From Actinomycetota bacterium (lineage in GTDB: Bacteria > Actinomycetota > Thermoleophilia > RBG-16-64-13): a stretch of 39,724 bases of DNA. Every line of letters begins with the position of its first letter. Position 1 is the first letter of the stretch. Under the pieces are notes generated by a model. The model was given only the letters and a program-made list of their open reading frames with translations, was not told the origin of the DNA and did not search any database. The position numbers and the translations under genes were made by a program. The stretch lies in contig JAMDEO010000005.1 of assembly GCA_023483915.1 (NCBI GenBank), forward strand, positions 1 to 39,724, in the 5' to 3' direction. Shown piece after piece: positions 28,593 through 35,750 of the stretch.

Positions 28593-29867
28593 ATGAATTC
28601 ACTTGGTCTCAGCGATCCGGCCAGCACTGGAGTCCGTGCTCTGATCGAACGCGGCGTGGTTGTCCATTGCCCTGCTTCCGTCTATGTGGAGGAGGACGTC
28701 GATGCGAGACGGGTTGCTCCCGGCGTGGTGATACATCCCGGTTGCCGCCTTCGCGGTGCGGGCACCTCCATTGGACCTGGCTCCGTCTTGGGGGAGGAGG
28801 CGCCGGTTACCGTGGAGACCTGCCGGCTGGGACGCGACGTCTTTCTCAAAGGAGGCTACTTCGCCGGTTCCACCTTTCTCGATGGGGCGAAGGTCGGCAG
28901 CGGCGCACATGTGCGCCCAGGAACCCTCCTTGAAGAAGGAGCCAGCGCGGCGTATTGCGTTGGACTCAAGCAGACTGTGCTTTTCCCTTTCGTCACGATC
29001 GGCAGCCTCGTGAATTTCTGCGATTGCCTCATGTCCGGGGGAACGGGGCCAAAGGACCACAGCGAAGTGGGCTCGAGCTACATCCACTTCAACTTCACGC
29101 CGCATCAGGACAAGGCCACGGCGTCTCTGGTTGGGGACGTACCGGGCGGCGTCATGCTGGACAAGGTCCCTATCTTTCTGGGGGGGCAAGGGGGCCTCGT
29201 CGGGCCGGCCAGGCTGGCATTCGGCACGGTGGTTGCCGCGGGCGTCATCTGCCGGCATGACGTGCTGGAAGAGGGTCTTCTCTACACAGGCCGTGCAACG
29301 CCAGGGAGTCGGACAAGACCCGTCCGCAAGCAAGCGCACGTTGGGTTGGCGCGTCTCTTCCGCAACAACTTTCACTATCTGGGCAATGTGCGTGCGCTGC
29401 AGGCCTGGTATCGGATAGTGAGGCGGCGCTTGATGGTGGGTGATCCATACCAGGAAGCGTGCTGGGAGGGCGCCATGACGGCACTAGACACCATCGTCAC
29501 CGAGCGCCTCCTCAGACTGGGCGAGCTGGCGCACCTTGTGGGCGGGAGATCGACCGGGAGCCTCTCGGAATCGGCCACCGGAGACGTGCATGAGATGGTC
29601 GAGGCTTATCACCAACTCCGCGATGCCTGGCCCGATCTCGCGTCGCTTGCATCCGCTGAGAGCTCCGAAGACACTGGGTCGGGTCAGAGGGAGGTCTTCC
29701 TGTCGGAGTGGGAAAAGGTGCCGGTTCTCACACCCTATCCGGAGGCGATCGCCACACTGACACAGCATGCGAAGGCCGCGGGCACAGCTTGGCTTCGTGC
29801 GGTCGTGGACGACGTCGTGACCCTCTTGCCCAAACCGGCGAGCGTCGTTGGTAAGGATGGACATTAG
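28593..29867 (+). CDS. Left-handed beta-helix protein, GlmU C-terminal-like, without nucleotidyltransferase domain
   Basis: A 424-residue protein. Residues about 25-240 show hexapeptide repeats of a left-handed beta-helix: VAPGVVIHPGCRL, TSIGPGSVLGEEAPV, AKVGSGAHVRPGTLLEEGA. A long conserved segment follows (LFPFVTIGSLVNFCDCLMSGG, EVGSSYIHFNFTPHQDKATAS, PIFLGGQGGLVGP). Such proteins are often annotated UDP-N-acetylglucosamine pyrophosphorylase, but the nucleotide-binding GxGTRM loop is absent. I therefore expect acyl/acetyltransferase-like or binding function rather than uridylyltransfer. The C-terminal half (about 250-424) is helical and unassigned. It lies 3 bases before glmM, so a role with glucosamine-1-phosphate is a reasonable inference. 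Confidence 0.75.
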   Translation: MNSLGLSDPASTGVRALIERGVVVHCPASVYVEEDVDARRVAPGVVIHPGCRLRGAGTSIGPGSVLGEEAPVTVETCRLGRDVFLKGGYFAGSTFLDGAKVGSGAHVRPGTLLEEGASAAYCVGLKQTVLFPFVTIGSLVNFCDCLMSGGTGPKDHSEVGSSYIHFNFTPHQDKATASLVGDVPGGVMLDKVPIFLGGQGGLVGPARLAFGTVVAAGVICRHDVLEEGLLYTGRATPGSRTRPVRKQAHVGLARLFRNNFHYLGNVRALQAWYRIVRRRLMVGDPYQEACWEGAMTALDTIVTERLLRLGELAHLVGGRSTGSLSESATGDVHEMVEAYHQLRDAWPDLASLASAESSEDTGSGQREVFLSEWEKVPVLTPYPEAIATLTQHAKAAGTAWLRAVVDDVVTLLPKPASVVGKDGH

Positions 29868-29870
29868 TCT

Positions 29871-31223
29871 GTGGCACGACTGTTCGGCACCGACGGCATC
29901 CGTGGGGTGGCAAACGAACCGCCCATGACCCCCGAGACGGCTTTGGCTGCGGGCAGGGCGGTGGTGGAGTTCTACCGAGATAAGGACGCGGCTTGCCCGC
30001 GAGTGGTCGTTGGGCGGGATACTCGTCTAAGCGGGCTCATGCTCGAATCGGCCCTCGCCGCTGGAGTATGCTCCGCCGGCGGGCGAGTGCTGAAGGCCGG
30101 CGTCCTGCCAACTCCAGGTGTGGCTTTCGCTGTCCGGGATGTCGGCGCCAGGGCGGGCGTAGTTATCTCTGCCTCCCACAATCCCTTCCGAGACAACGGC
30201 ATCAAGATCTTCTCTGGTGACGGCTTCAAGCTTTCCGACCCCGAGGAAGACCGGCTCGAGTTGCTTATGACAGCAACGCCCGCGAAGGAACAGCCTCTGG
30301 GCGCGGGCATCGGTACCGTCGAAGACTTCTCGCCTGCCGCCGACAGGTACGTTTCCTTCTGTTGCGGTACCTTCCCCGGCCGCGACCTTGACGGTTTGAA
30401 GCTCGTCCTCGACTGTGCCAACGGGGCTACCTCGTTGGTCGCCCCGCAGGTCTTCTCCGCCCTGGGCGCGCAGGTGACCTCGATCAACAACGAGCCGACC
30501 GGGATCAACATCAACGAAGATTGCGGCTCCGAGCATCCCGACAGCCTCAAGACAAAGGTCCTTGAGTTGGGTGCTGATGCCGGACTTGCCTTTGACGGGG
30601 ACGGAGACCGAGTCATTGCCGTCGACGAGAAGGGTGTCAGCCTGACCGGCGATCAGTTGCTCGCCATATCTGCCCGTATGTATCGGGATCGCGGCTGGCT
30701 GGAACGTGACTTGGTTGTGAGCACGGTCATGAGCAACCTTGGGCTGGAGAGGGCCCTCAGAGCTTTGGGTGTCTCGCAGGTAACGAGCCAGGTGGGTGAC
30801 AGGCAGGTCATCAAGCTGATGGAGGAGACCGGGGCGGTGCTGGGCGGCGAGGAATCCGGGCATATCGTTTTCCGCCGCTATCACACGACGGGGGATGGCA
30901 TCATTGCAGGTCTTCAGGTCCTGGGAGCGATGAGGTTCTACAACACCCCACTGTCCGCGCTGGCGACCCTAATGACCGTCATGCCTCAGATCACGATGAA
31001 TATCGACGTCTCCTCGAAGCCGCCACTTGATCAGATCGACGGCCTGCAGCAGGCGGTAAAGGAGGCTGAGAGCCTGCTGGGAGACGCGGGCCGGGTCCTA
31101 ATCCGTTACTCCGGTACCCAATCGATGTGCCGTGTCATGGTTGAGGGCCTGGAATCCGACGTGATCCGCCGGCAGGCCGGAATTCTTGCCGAAATCATAC
31201 GACTTAGGATAGGCGCCAACTAA
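29871..31223 (+). CDS. glmM: Phosphoglucosamine mutase
   Basis: A 450-residue alpha-D-phosphohexomutase converting glucosamine-6-phosphate to glucosamine-1-phosphate for UDP-GlcNAc and cell-wall synthesis. It starts with LFGTDGIRGVAN. The phosphoserine is Ser102 in ISASHNPF. The metal loop is DGDGDR (242-247), the sugar-binding loop GGEESGHI, and the phosphate-binding loop reads RYSGTQSMCRVMVEG. Most GlmM proteins have RPSGTEP there, so this loop is somewhat divergent. GTG 29871 follows AAGGATGGA across the upstream stop. Coupling with the beta-helix gene suggests that the two act in one pathway. Confidence 0.95.
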   Translation: MARLFGTDGIRGVANEPPMTPETALAAGRAVVEFYRDKDAACPRVVVGRDTRLSGLMLESALAAGVCSAGGRVLKAGVLPTPGVAFAVRDVGARAGVVISASHNPFRDNGIKIFSGDGFKLSDPEEDRLELLMTATPAKEQPLGAGIGTVEDFSPAADRYVSFCCGTFPGRDLDGLKLVLDCANGATSLVAPQVFSALGAQVTSINNEPTGININEDCGSEHPDSLKTKVLELGADAGLAFDGDGDRVIAVDEKGVSLTGDQLLAISARMYRDRGWLERDLVVSTVMSNLGLERALRALGVSQVTSQVGDRQVIKLMEETGAVLGGEESGHIVFRRYHTTGDGIIAGLQVLGAMRFYNTPLSALATLMTVMPQITMNIDVSSKPPLDQIDGLQQAVKEAESLLGDAGRVLIRYSGTQSMCRVMVEGLESDVIRRQAGILAEIIRLRIGAN

Positions 31224-31307
31224 TTTGCCGCCGGCGCCCGCTCGCCGTCGACGAACAGAGTCGATCTGGTCGTCCGCTGGGCTCCGCGGAGCCGGTCGAG
31301 CTTATCG
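31224..31307. other. Short gap between convergent glmM and the nucleotidyltransferase gene, with a palindrome
   Basis: The 84 bases contain a perfect 14-base palindrome, GGCTCCGCGGAGCC (31280-31293), able to fold as a 5-base-pair stem with a CGCG loop. There is no T-run. It may end transcripts or be chance in GC-rich DNA. Confidence 0.3.
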
Positions 31308-32216
31308 TCAGTAGATCTCTTCGCTCTCATCGCTGGGGTAGAACAGGTTGAGGTAGGAGCTCCCCCGCTCTTCGCCCCCGGGCTCCCGCAGGATCCTCTC
31401 CGCCTGAGCCCTATTGGCTGTGGCCTGCCTGCCAAGCGATTCCAGCTTCTCGAGAATACCCTGCTTTCGTAATGAGTCTTTTATGGACCGGAACAGCTCC
31501 GGGCTCCCATAAAGATACTCACCTTCATCCAGGATCTTGCAGGCCACCATGTGCTCAAACGTATCGAAAGCCAGCTGCACATTCACCGTGGCCATATCCT
31601 TGATGAGGTAGTCGAGTTCCTCGCGATAGCTTGGACTGATGAGAAGCAGATGCTTCTTGTGATAGATCGCATCATCGAGGATCGTACGCGCCTCCGGCTC
31701 AAAAGAGTTCTCGGTGACGACCACCAGATCCAGATCGGAACCTCTAACGAGCTTGCCCGTGCTGTGTTCAGGTCTGGGCACTCGGTGGGCCATGTCGTAT
31801 GCGATGTCCCCGCCCAGGATAAAGCAGGCTTTTGCGATCACTTCGTCGCGAACCGGGAGCCCTTCGACCAGTGTTGAGATGGTTTGTGTGGCAAGCCTGC
31901 GCTTGGCTTCGCTGATGCGTTTGATCTCGGCCGCGAGCCCTTGCGCCCGGACGTCCAGTCTGTCTGGGATCCCGGCGCGATCGAAGAGCGTATAAGTGAG
32001 GAACTCCCGGCGGATCGATGGTGATAGGCGGGCATAGCCGTCAACAGCGCGATCCAGACGGAGGTAGCGGTGGCCGACGATTCGCATCTCGATGCGGGCA
32101 TCGCTGACGCAAAACCTCCACAATGCAAGTGGCTCCATGTCCGTCAGCTCTTGCAGTTCTGCGCCGGTGAGAGGGCCGTCTCCCCGCAGGACCTCTGTGA
32201 TCGCGGCCTCGCTCAT
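31308..32216 (-). CDS. Nucleotidyltransferase-fold protein with N-terminal winged-helix-like region
   Basis: A 302-residue protein. Residues 1 to about 75 look like a winged helix (ITEVLRGDGPLTGAELQELTDMEPLALWRFC, then RIVGHRYLRLD). A helical stretch leads to a Pol-beta-type nucleotidyltransferase core: FILGGDIAYD (from about 132) and GSDLDLVVV (159-167, with Asp161 and Asp163 as probable metal ligands). A helical C-terminal part follows. The substrate is unknown. MNT-fold proteins include antibiotic, protein and tRNA modifiers and AbiEii-like toxins. Its ATG overlaps the end of the methyltransferase gene by 4 bases (ATGA), so the pair forms a coupled operon. It is on the minus strand, convergent with glmM. 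Confidence 0.75.
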   Translation of the reverse strand: MSEAAITEVLRGDGPLTGAELQELTDMEPLALWRFCVSDARIEMRIVGHRYLRLDRAVDGYARLSPSIRREFLTYTLFDRAGIPDRLDVRAQGLAAEIKRISEAKRRLATQTISTLVEGLPVRDEVIAKACFILGGDIAYDMAHRVPRPEHSTGKLVRGSDLDLVVVTENSFEPEARTILDDAIYHKKHLLLISPSYREELDYLIKDMATVNVQLAFDTFEHMVACKILDEGEYLYGSPELFRSIKDSLRKQGILEKLESLGRQATANRAQAERILREPGGEERGSSYLNLFYPSDESEEIY

Positions 32217-32797
32217 GTCGGTCCCACTATCACGCTCGTGGCCGTTACCGCGAACATGAAGCGCCCCACGTTTTCCGCCCTAACATCACGGAAATGGTTC
32301 TGCAGAGACCGGCTCACGGAAGACTTGTCGAACCGCAGATGCGCCGGTGGGCCGCTTTCCCACGATTCCGGGTCGCTCCGCCAATCGATGACAACCAGCC
32401 GGCCGGGGGATCGGAAGGCAGGAAGCCACGTGGGAAGTCCCAAGTCTCCCTTGGTCTCGTGGTAGACGGCGATGGAGTACGCCAGGTCGATGCTTTTGTC
32501 GGGGAATGTGAGCCTGCGGATGTCCTCCTGGATGAGACGTACGTTCTGAGGCACGCCCCTCTCGCGGTACCCTTCGAGCATCTCGGGCTGAAGCTCCACC
32601 GCGTAGATCAGGCCCGTCGTCCACGCTGCCACGATGTCTGTGTAGAACCCGGTGCCGCAGCCCAGATCGAGGATGTCCTCAGTGCCCTTAAGGCCAAGCA
32701 AGCGGGCGAGAGCGTCCTTGCTCAGCTGCTTCTCGAGCCGCGTCGCGTCGCTGAGACGACGGGCCTTGTGTGGATCGAACAACGAGTCCTCAGCCAT
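32213..32797 (-). CDS. Class I SAM-dependent methyltransferase
   Basis: A 194-residue Rossmann-fold methyltransferase. Motif I is ILDLGCGTGFYTDIVAA (DLGCGTG at 44-50), the acidic end of strand 2 is YAVELQPEML, motif III is IQEDIRRLTFPDKSIDLAYSIAVYHE, and GRLVVIDWRSDPE follows. The form resembles Methyltransf_11/UbiE-like proteins acting on small molecules; the target is unknown. ATG at 32797 has GGGAGGAG upstream on the minus strand. The gene is first in a two-gene operon with the nucleotidyltransferase, divergent from the MMPL exporter. Confidence 0.82.
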   Translation of the reverse strand: MAEDSLFDPHKARRLSDATRLEKQLSKDALARLLGLKGTEDILDLGCGTGFYTDIVAAWTTGLIYAVELQPEMLEGYRERGVPQNVRLIQEDIRRLTFPDKSIDLAYSIAVYHETKGDLGLPTWLPAFRSPGRLVVIDWRSDPESWESGPPAHLRFDKSSVSRSLQNHFRDVRAENVGRFMFAVTATSVIVGPT

Positions 32798-32890
32798 CGT
32801 GTCTGACTCCTCCCGGATGACGACGCACGGCGCACATAATCACATACCCAGTCGGTCGATGGAACCAGAACAGACCTTCCTCCGTCGGCC

Positions 32891-32919
32891 TTGACGTGGG
32901 CAACCACAAACTGTAACCT
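32891..32919 (+). promoter_or_regulatory. Candidate promoter for the MMPL gene
   Basis: TTGACG (32891-32896) with a 17-base spacer to TAACCT (32914-32919) lies in the 241-base divergent gap 32798-33038. The -35 is good, the -10 poor. Apart from this and the minicistron at 33023, I see no other feature in the gap. Confidence 0.3.
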
Positions 32920-33022
32920 CCCCAGGCCTGTCTGCAATCCATCGGTTGAGATGTAGCATCGGATGACTCCTAACTCAGCCGGCGTCTGGGCACACGGTCT
33001 TCCCCATACGGAAGGGACGACA

Positions 33023-33046
33023 ATGCCCCTACGACCGGATGTATAG
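33023..33046 (+). other. Possible 7-codon leader minicistron overlapping the MMPL start
   Basis: GAAGGGA (33011-33017) is well placed for ATG 33023, which reads MPLRPDV and stops at TAG 33044-33046, inside the second and third codons of the MMPL gene in another frame. The MMPL ATG at 33039 has no ribosome binding site of its own. Reinitiation or translational coupling would explain this layout; it may also be chance. Confidence 0.3.
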
Positions 33047-35303
33047 ATTAAAGTTACCGCTTAGCACGGGAAAGGTCGCCAACTTCAGCGCCCGGCACCC
33101 TTGGTGGGTGATCGGTGTGTGGCTGGTCTTACTGGTGCTGGCCGGTGTGGCTGCCCCCGGTCTGAAAACCGGTCTGACGGGCGGGGAGATGAGATTGCTC
33201 AACAACCCGGATTCCGTCCAGGGACAGACGCTGCTCAAGCAAAAGATGGCGGGGGATCCGACCGCTTCCTTAGGCGCGACAGAGACTGTGGTGGTCCATA
33301 GCGACGCCGCAACGGTCGATGACCCGCAGTTCCAGCAGGTCGTGCAGCAGACGACCACATCCCTGGCGGGAAAGACCGGACTTGTTGCCCAAGCCTACGA
33401 CTACTACCAGGCAGCCCTGTTCGATGCCGATGCAGCGGGCGCTCTGATCTCCGGGGACCGGCACACCGCTCTGATCGTGGTGAATCTGGCCGGTACCTCT
33501 TCTCAGGTCGACGACAACATGGAGCAATACCTTGCCCTGATCAAAGCGCAAGGCGTAAAGGGCTATACGATCGCCACCGTGGGAGAATCCAGCATTGGCC
33601 ATGAGTTCTCAAGCACGGCTGAGAACGACCTGAAGAAAGCAGAACTGGTAGGGCTGCCGCTGACCTTGATCGTCTTGGTACTGGTATTCGGCGCTGTGCT
33701 GGCAGCCGGAGTGTCCCTGGCGCTCGCGCTGGTGGCCATTTTTGTGAGTGTTGGGGTGATCTCTGTTATTGGAGTCTTTGTGCCCCAGTCGTTCTTCATT
33801 GTGAACATGATCATGATGATTGGGCTTGCCGTTGGCATCGACTACGCCCTGTTCATCGTGGAGCGGTATCGTGAGGAGAGGCGCCAAGGCCTGGGCAAGA
33901 TCGAAGCCATCACCGCTACAGGGGCCACGGCAAGCCGTGCCGTGCTTTTCTCGGGCGGAACGGTGATTCTCGCCCTTCTCGGACTGTTCCTCGTTCCCAT
34001 CACGACCTTCCGCAGCCTGGGCCTGGGTGCTCTCGTGGTGGTGAGCGCAGCGGTGCTTGCCGTGCTGACACTCGTGCCGGCTTTGCTCAGTGTCCTCGGC
34101 GACCGCGTGAATTGGCCGCTTGTGCGGTGGCACAGGAAGAAGCACACGGGAGAGAGGGTTCATTCTTCGCGCACCGTCTACAAGGGCATCTGGGGCAAGT
34201 TCACCAAAGGTGTAATGGCTCGCCCTGTGGTCGGGGTTGCTCTTACCGTGGTCATCCTCCTTGCGATCGCTGCTCCCTCTCTCATGCTGAAGACCGGCGC
34301 CGCCGCCTCGCCTGACGCTCTGCCCCCGGGCGATCGCCGGACCGCCTATGAATTGCTCGCGGAGAACTTCCCCCCCGGGCTTCTCTCTCCGGTCCAGATA
34401 GTGGTGAGTGGCAAGGAAACCCCGGAGCTCGACCAGGCGATCAAGACACTGCAGGACGGCTTGCGCCGGTCGAAAGACTTTGCCGGTTCGTCGATAGTCA
34501 CCTGGAACCAAGCAAAGGACCTGGCCTTGATCACGGCTCCTCTGTCTATTCCCACCGACTCCCCGGAGGCCTACCAGGCGATCAGAGATCTGAGGGGTGA
34601 CCTCATTCCGAGCACTTTCGCCCACTTGGACGCCTCGGTCCACGCCACGGGGCAAACGGCCCTCGATGCGGATTCGGTCGACTTGGTGAACAAGTTCACG
34701 CCGGCGGTTCTGGCCTTTGTCCTGGGGCTTACCTTCATCCTGCTGATGATTGTCTTCCGGTCTATCGTTGTGCCGCTCAACGCCATCATCATGAATCTAC
34801 TGTCGGTGGGAGCAGCCTACGGAATGCTGGTGCTCGTCTTCCAGAAGGGCATCGGTCACCGGCTGTTCGGCTTCCAGCAGACTCCCACCATCGAGGCGTG
34901 GGTGCCGATCTTCCTCTTCTGCATCCTTTTCGGGTTAAGCATGGACTACCACGTCTTCTTGCTCAGCCGCATTCGGGAGCACTACGACCGCACCGACAAG
35001 AGCCGGGAAGCAGTCGCTGTGGGGCTCAAGGCCACCAGCCGGATCATCACCGGTGCGGCCTTGATTATGGTTGTCGTCTTTTCCACTTTCGCTGCCGGAA
35101 ATCTGGTCATGCTGCAGCAGGTTGGCTTCGGCCTGGCGGTGGCAGTCCTGCTGGATGCGACCCTGATACGTTCGATCCTTGTGCCTGCCACTATGGCCAT
35201 CCTGGGCAAGATCAGCTGGTATCTGCCGCGGGCACTCAAGAAGGTGCTTCCCCGGGTCAGTCTCGAGGGAGGGAGGACGAAGCCCATCCGTCCACCCGCG
35301 TAG
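33039..35303 (+). CDS. MMPL family RND-type membrane transporter
   Basis: A 754-residue transporter of the MMPL branch of the RND superfamily, exporting lipids, glycolipids or hydrophobic compounds using the proton gradient. Two halves repeat the layout of one transmembrane segment, an extracytoplasmic domain (about 45-200 and 405-540) and a bundle of five segments. Both halves carry the charged signature after a membrane segment: GIDYALFIVERYREE and GLSMDYHVFLLSRIREHYD, each with the Asp-Tyr pair of the proton relay. A basic cytoplasmic loop (RWHRKKHTGERVHSSR) separates the halves. The substrate is unknown. It is divergent from the methyltransferase gene. ATG 33039 gives the usual N-terminus. 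Confidence 0.93.
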   Translation: MYRLKLPLSTGKVANFSARHPWWVIGVWLVLLVLAGVAAPGLKTGLTGGEMRLLNNPDSVQGQTLLKQKMAGDPTASLGATETVVVHSDAATVDDPQFQQVVQQTTTSLAGKTGLVAQAYDYYQAALFDADAAGALISGDRHTALIVVNLAGTSSQVDDNMEQYLALIKAQGVKGYTIATVGESSIGHEFSSTAENDLKKAELVGLPLTLIVLVLVFGAVLAAGVSLALALVAIFVSVGVISVIGVFVPQSFFIVNMIMMIGLAVGIDYALFIVERYREERRQGLGKIEAITATGATASRAVLFSGGTVILALLGLFLVPITTFRSLGLGALVVVSAAVLAVLTLVPALLSVLGDRVNWPLVRWHRKKHTGERVHSSRTVYKGIWGKFTKGVMARPVVGVALTVVILLAIAAPSLMLKTGAAASPDALPPGDRRTAYELLAENFPPGLLSPVQIVVSGKETPELDQAIKTLQDGLRRSKDFAGSSIVTWNQAKDLALITAPLSIPTDSPEAYQAIRDLRGDLIPSTFAHLDASVHATGQTALDADSVDLVNKFTPAVLAFVLGLTFILLMIVFRSIVVPLNAIIMNLLSVGAAYGMLVLVFQKGIGHRLFGFQQTPTIEAWVPIFLFCILFGLSMDYHVFLLSRIREHYDRTDKSREAVAVGLKATSRIITGAALIMVVVFSTFAAGNLVMLQQVGFGLAVAVLLDATLIRSILVPATMAILGKISWYLPRALKKVLPRVSLEGGRTKPIRPPA

Positions 35304-35365
35304 CACCTTACGCGCAGCCGGCGCGTTCTCCTGAGTTGCCGCGGTCCACCTCTCGGCCCCTTTGC

Positions 35366-35394
35366 CACTCTACGGAACCCGATTCCGCAAAGTG
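35366..35394 (+). terminator. Hairpin downstream of MMPL gene
   Basis: CGGAA (35373-35377), loop CCCGA, TTCCG (35383-35387) is a perfect stem, extended by CACT and AGTG further out. It lies about 60 bases after the MMPL stop. No T-run follows, so terminator function is tentative. Confidence 0.3.
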
Positions 35395-35419
35395 ACTCGT
35401 GCCGACCCGCTCAAGTAGT

Positions 35420-35425
35420 TATAAT
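35420..35425 (+). promoter_or_regulatory. Consensus -10 box TATAAT in the nifJ upstream gap
   Basis: A perfect TATAAT stands 15 bases before the foldback repeat at 35440 and about 325 bases before nifJ. No matching -35 is evident. If used, the transcript would carry the whole foldback and the 35626 hairpin as a long 5' leader of nifJ. Confidence 0.3.
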
Positions 35426-35439
35426 GGTATGAGCTAGGG

Positions 35440-35611
35440 AGGCTGCTGAAAAACGAAGTCACGGCCACCAAGACGCACTGAGCGGTGCGATAGTTCGTCC
35501 TCGGTCGCACAAATAGGGCGCTGCTATTCGCCCTCCGGGTGCCCTCTGGGCGGTCCGGCTCTCGCGCGTGCTCATCGCGTTTTGGGGCGCAACGTCATTA
35601 TTCAGCAGCCT
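35440..35611. repeat. 172-base foldback (imperfect palindrome) upstream of nifJ
   Basis: Terminal inverted repeats AGGCTGCTGAA (35440-35450) and TTCAGCAGCCT (35601-35611) are perfect over 11 bases. The arms inside them are broadly complementary with mismatches and small offsets: the left region with CCACCAAGACGCACTGAGCG matches the complement of the right region with CGCTCATCGCGTTTTGGGG-like sequence only in part. Inner stems include GTGCGA/TCGCAC and AGGGCG/CGCCCT. The sequence is unrelated to the secA-prfB element. No gene fits here. It looks like a MITE- or REP-like dispersed element. The remaining parts of the 35304-35750 gap hold the small hairpins and -10 box listed separately. Confidence 0.7.
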
Positions 35612-35625
35612 TCTCGCGGATCGTC

Positions 35626-35656
35626 CCGGGGGAAGCGATGCCTTGCTTTTCCCCGG
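35626..35656 (+). promoter_or_regulatory. GC-rich hairpin in the nifJ leader
   Basis: CCGGGGGAAGC (35626-35636) and GCTTTTCCCCGG (35645-35656) pair through a 6-base CCGGGG stem and an AAGC/GCTT stem around an 8-base loop. A T5 run follows at 35673-35677, 16 bases downstream, too far for a classical terminator. The nifJ ATG is 94 bases further on. Confidence 0.4.
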
Positions 35657-35750
35657 TGTCGTTCCGCTCTCGCTTTTTCTGGCATGCGGGTTTCCACCGA
35701 AGCCTCCGGGCTGAGGGGCGTCGTGATGATCCATCTAGAAAGGGTTTCGG

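Noticed and set aside
31280-31293. GGCTCCGCGGAGCC palindrome as an operator
   Set aside because: It lies between convergent gene ends, where an operator is unlikely; 14-base palindromes arise by chance in GC-rich sequence.
32722-32937. Possible 71-residue gene upstream of and overlapping the methyltransferase start
   Set aside because: No ribosome binding site, overlaps the methyltransferase by 76 bases in another frame, and no recognisable motif; the methyltransferase has its own good Shine-Dalgarno.
33609-34655. 348-codon minus-strand frame inside the MMPL gene
   Set aside because: Low-complexity His/Arg/Gln-rich product, fully antisense to a conserved transporter; a codon-bias shadow.
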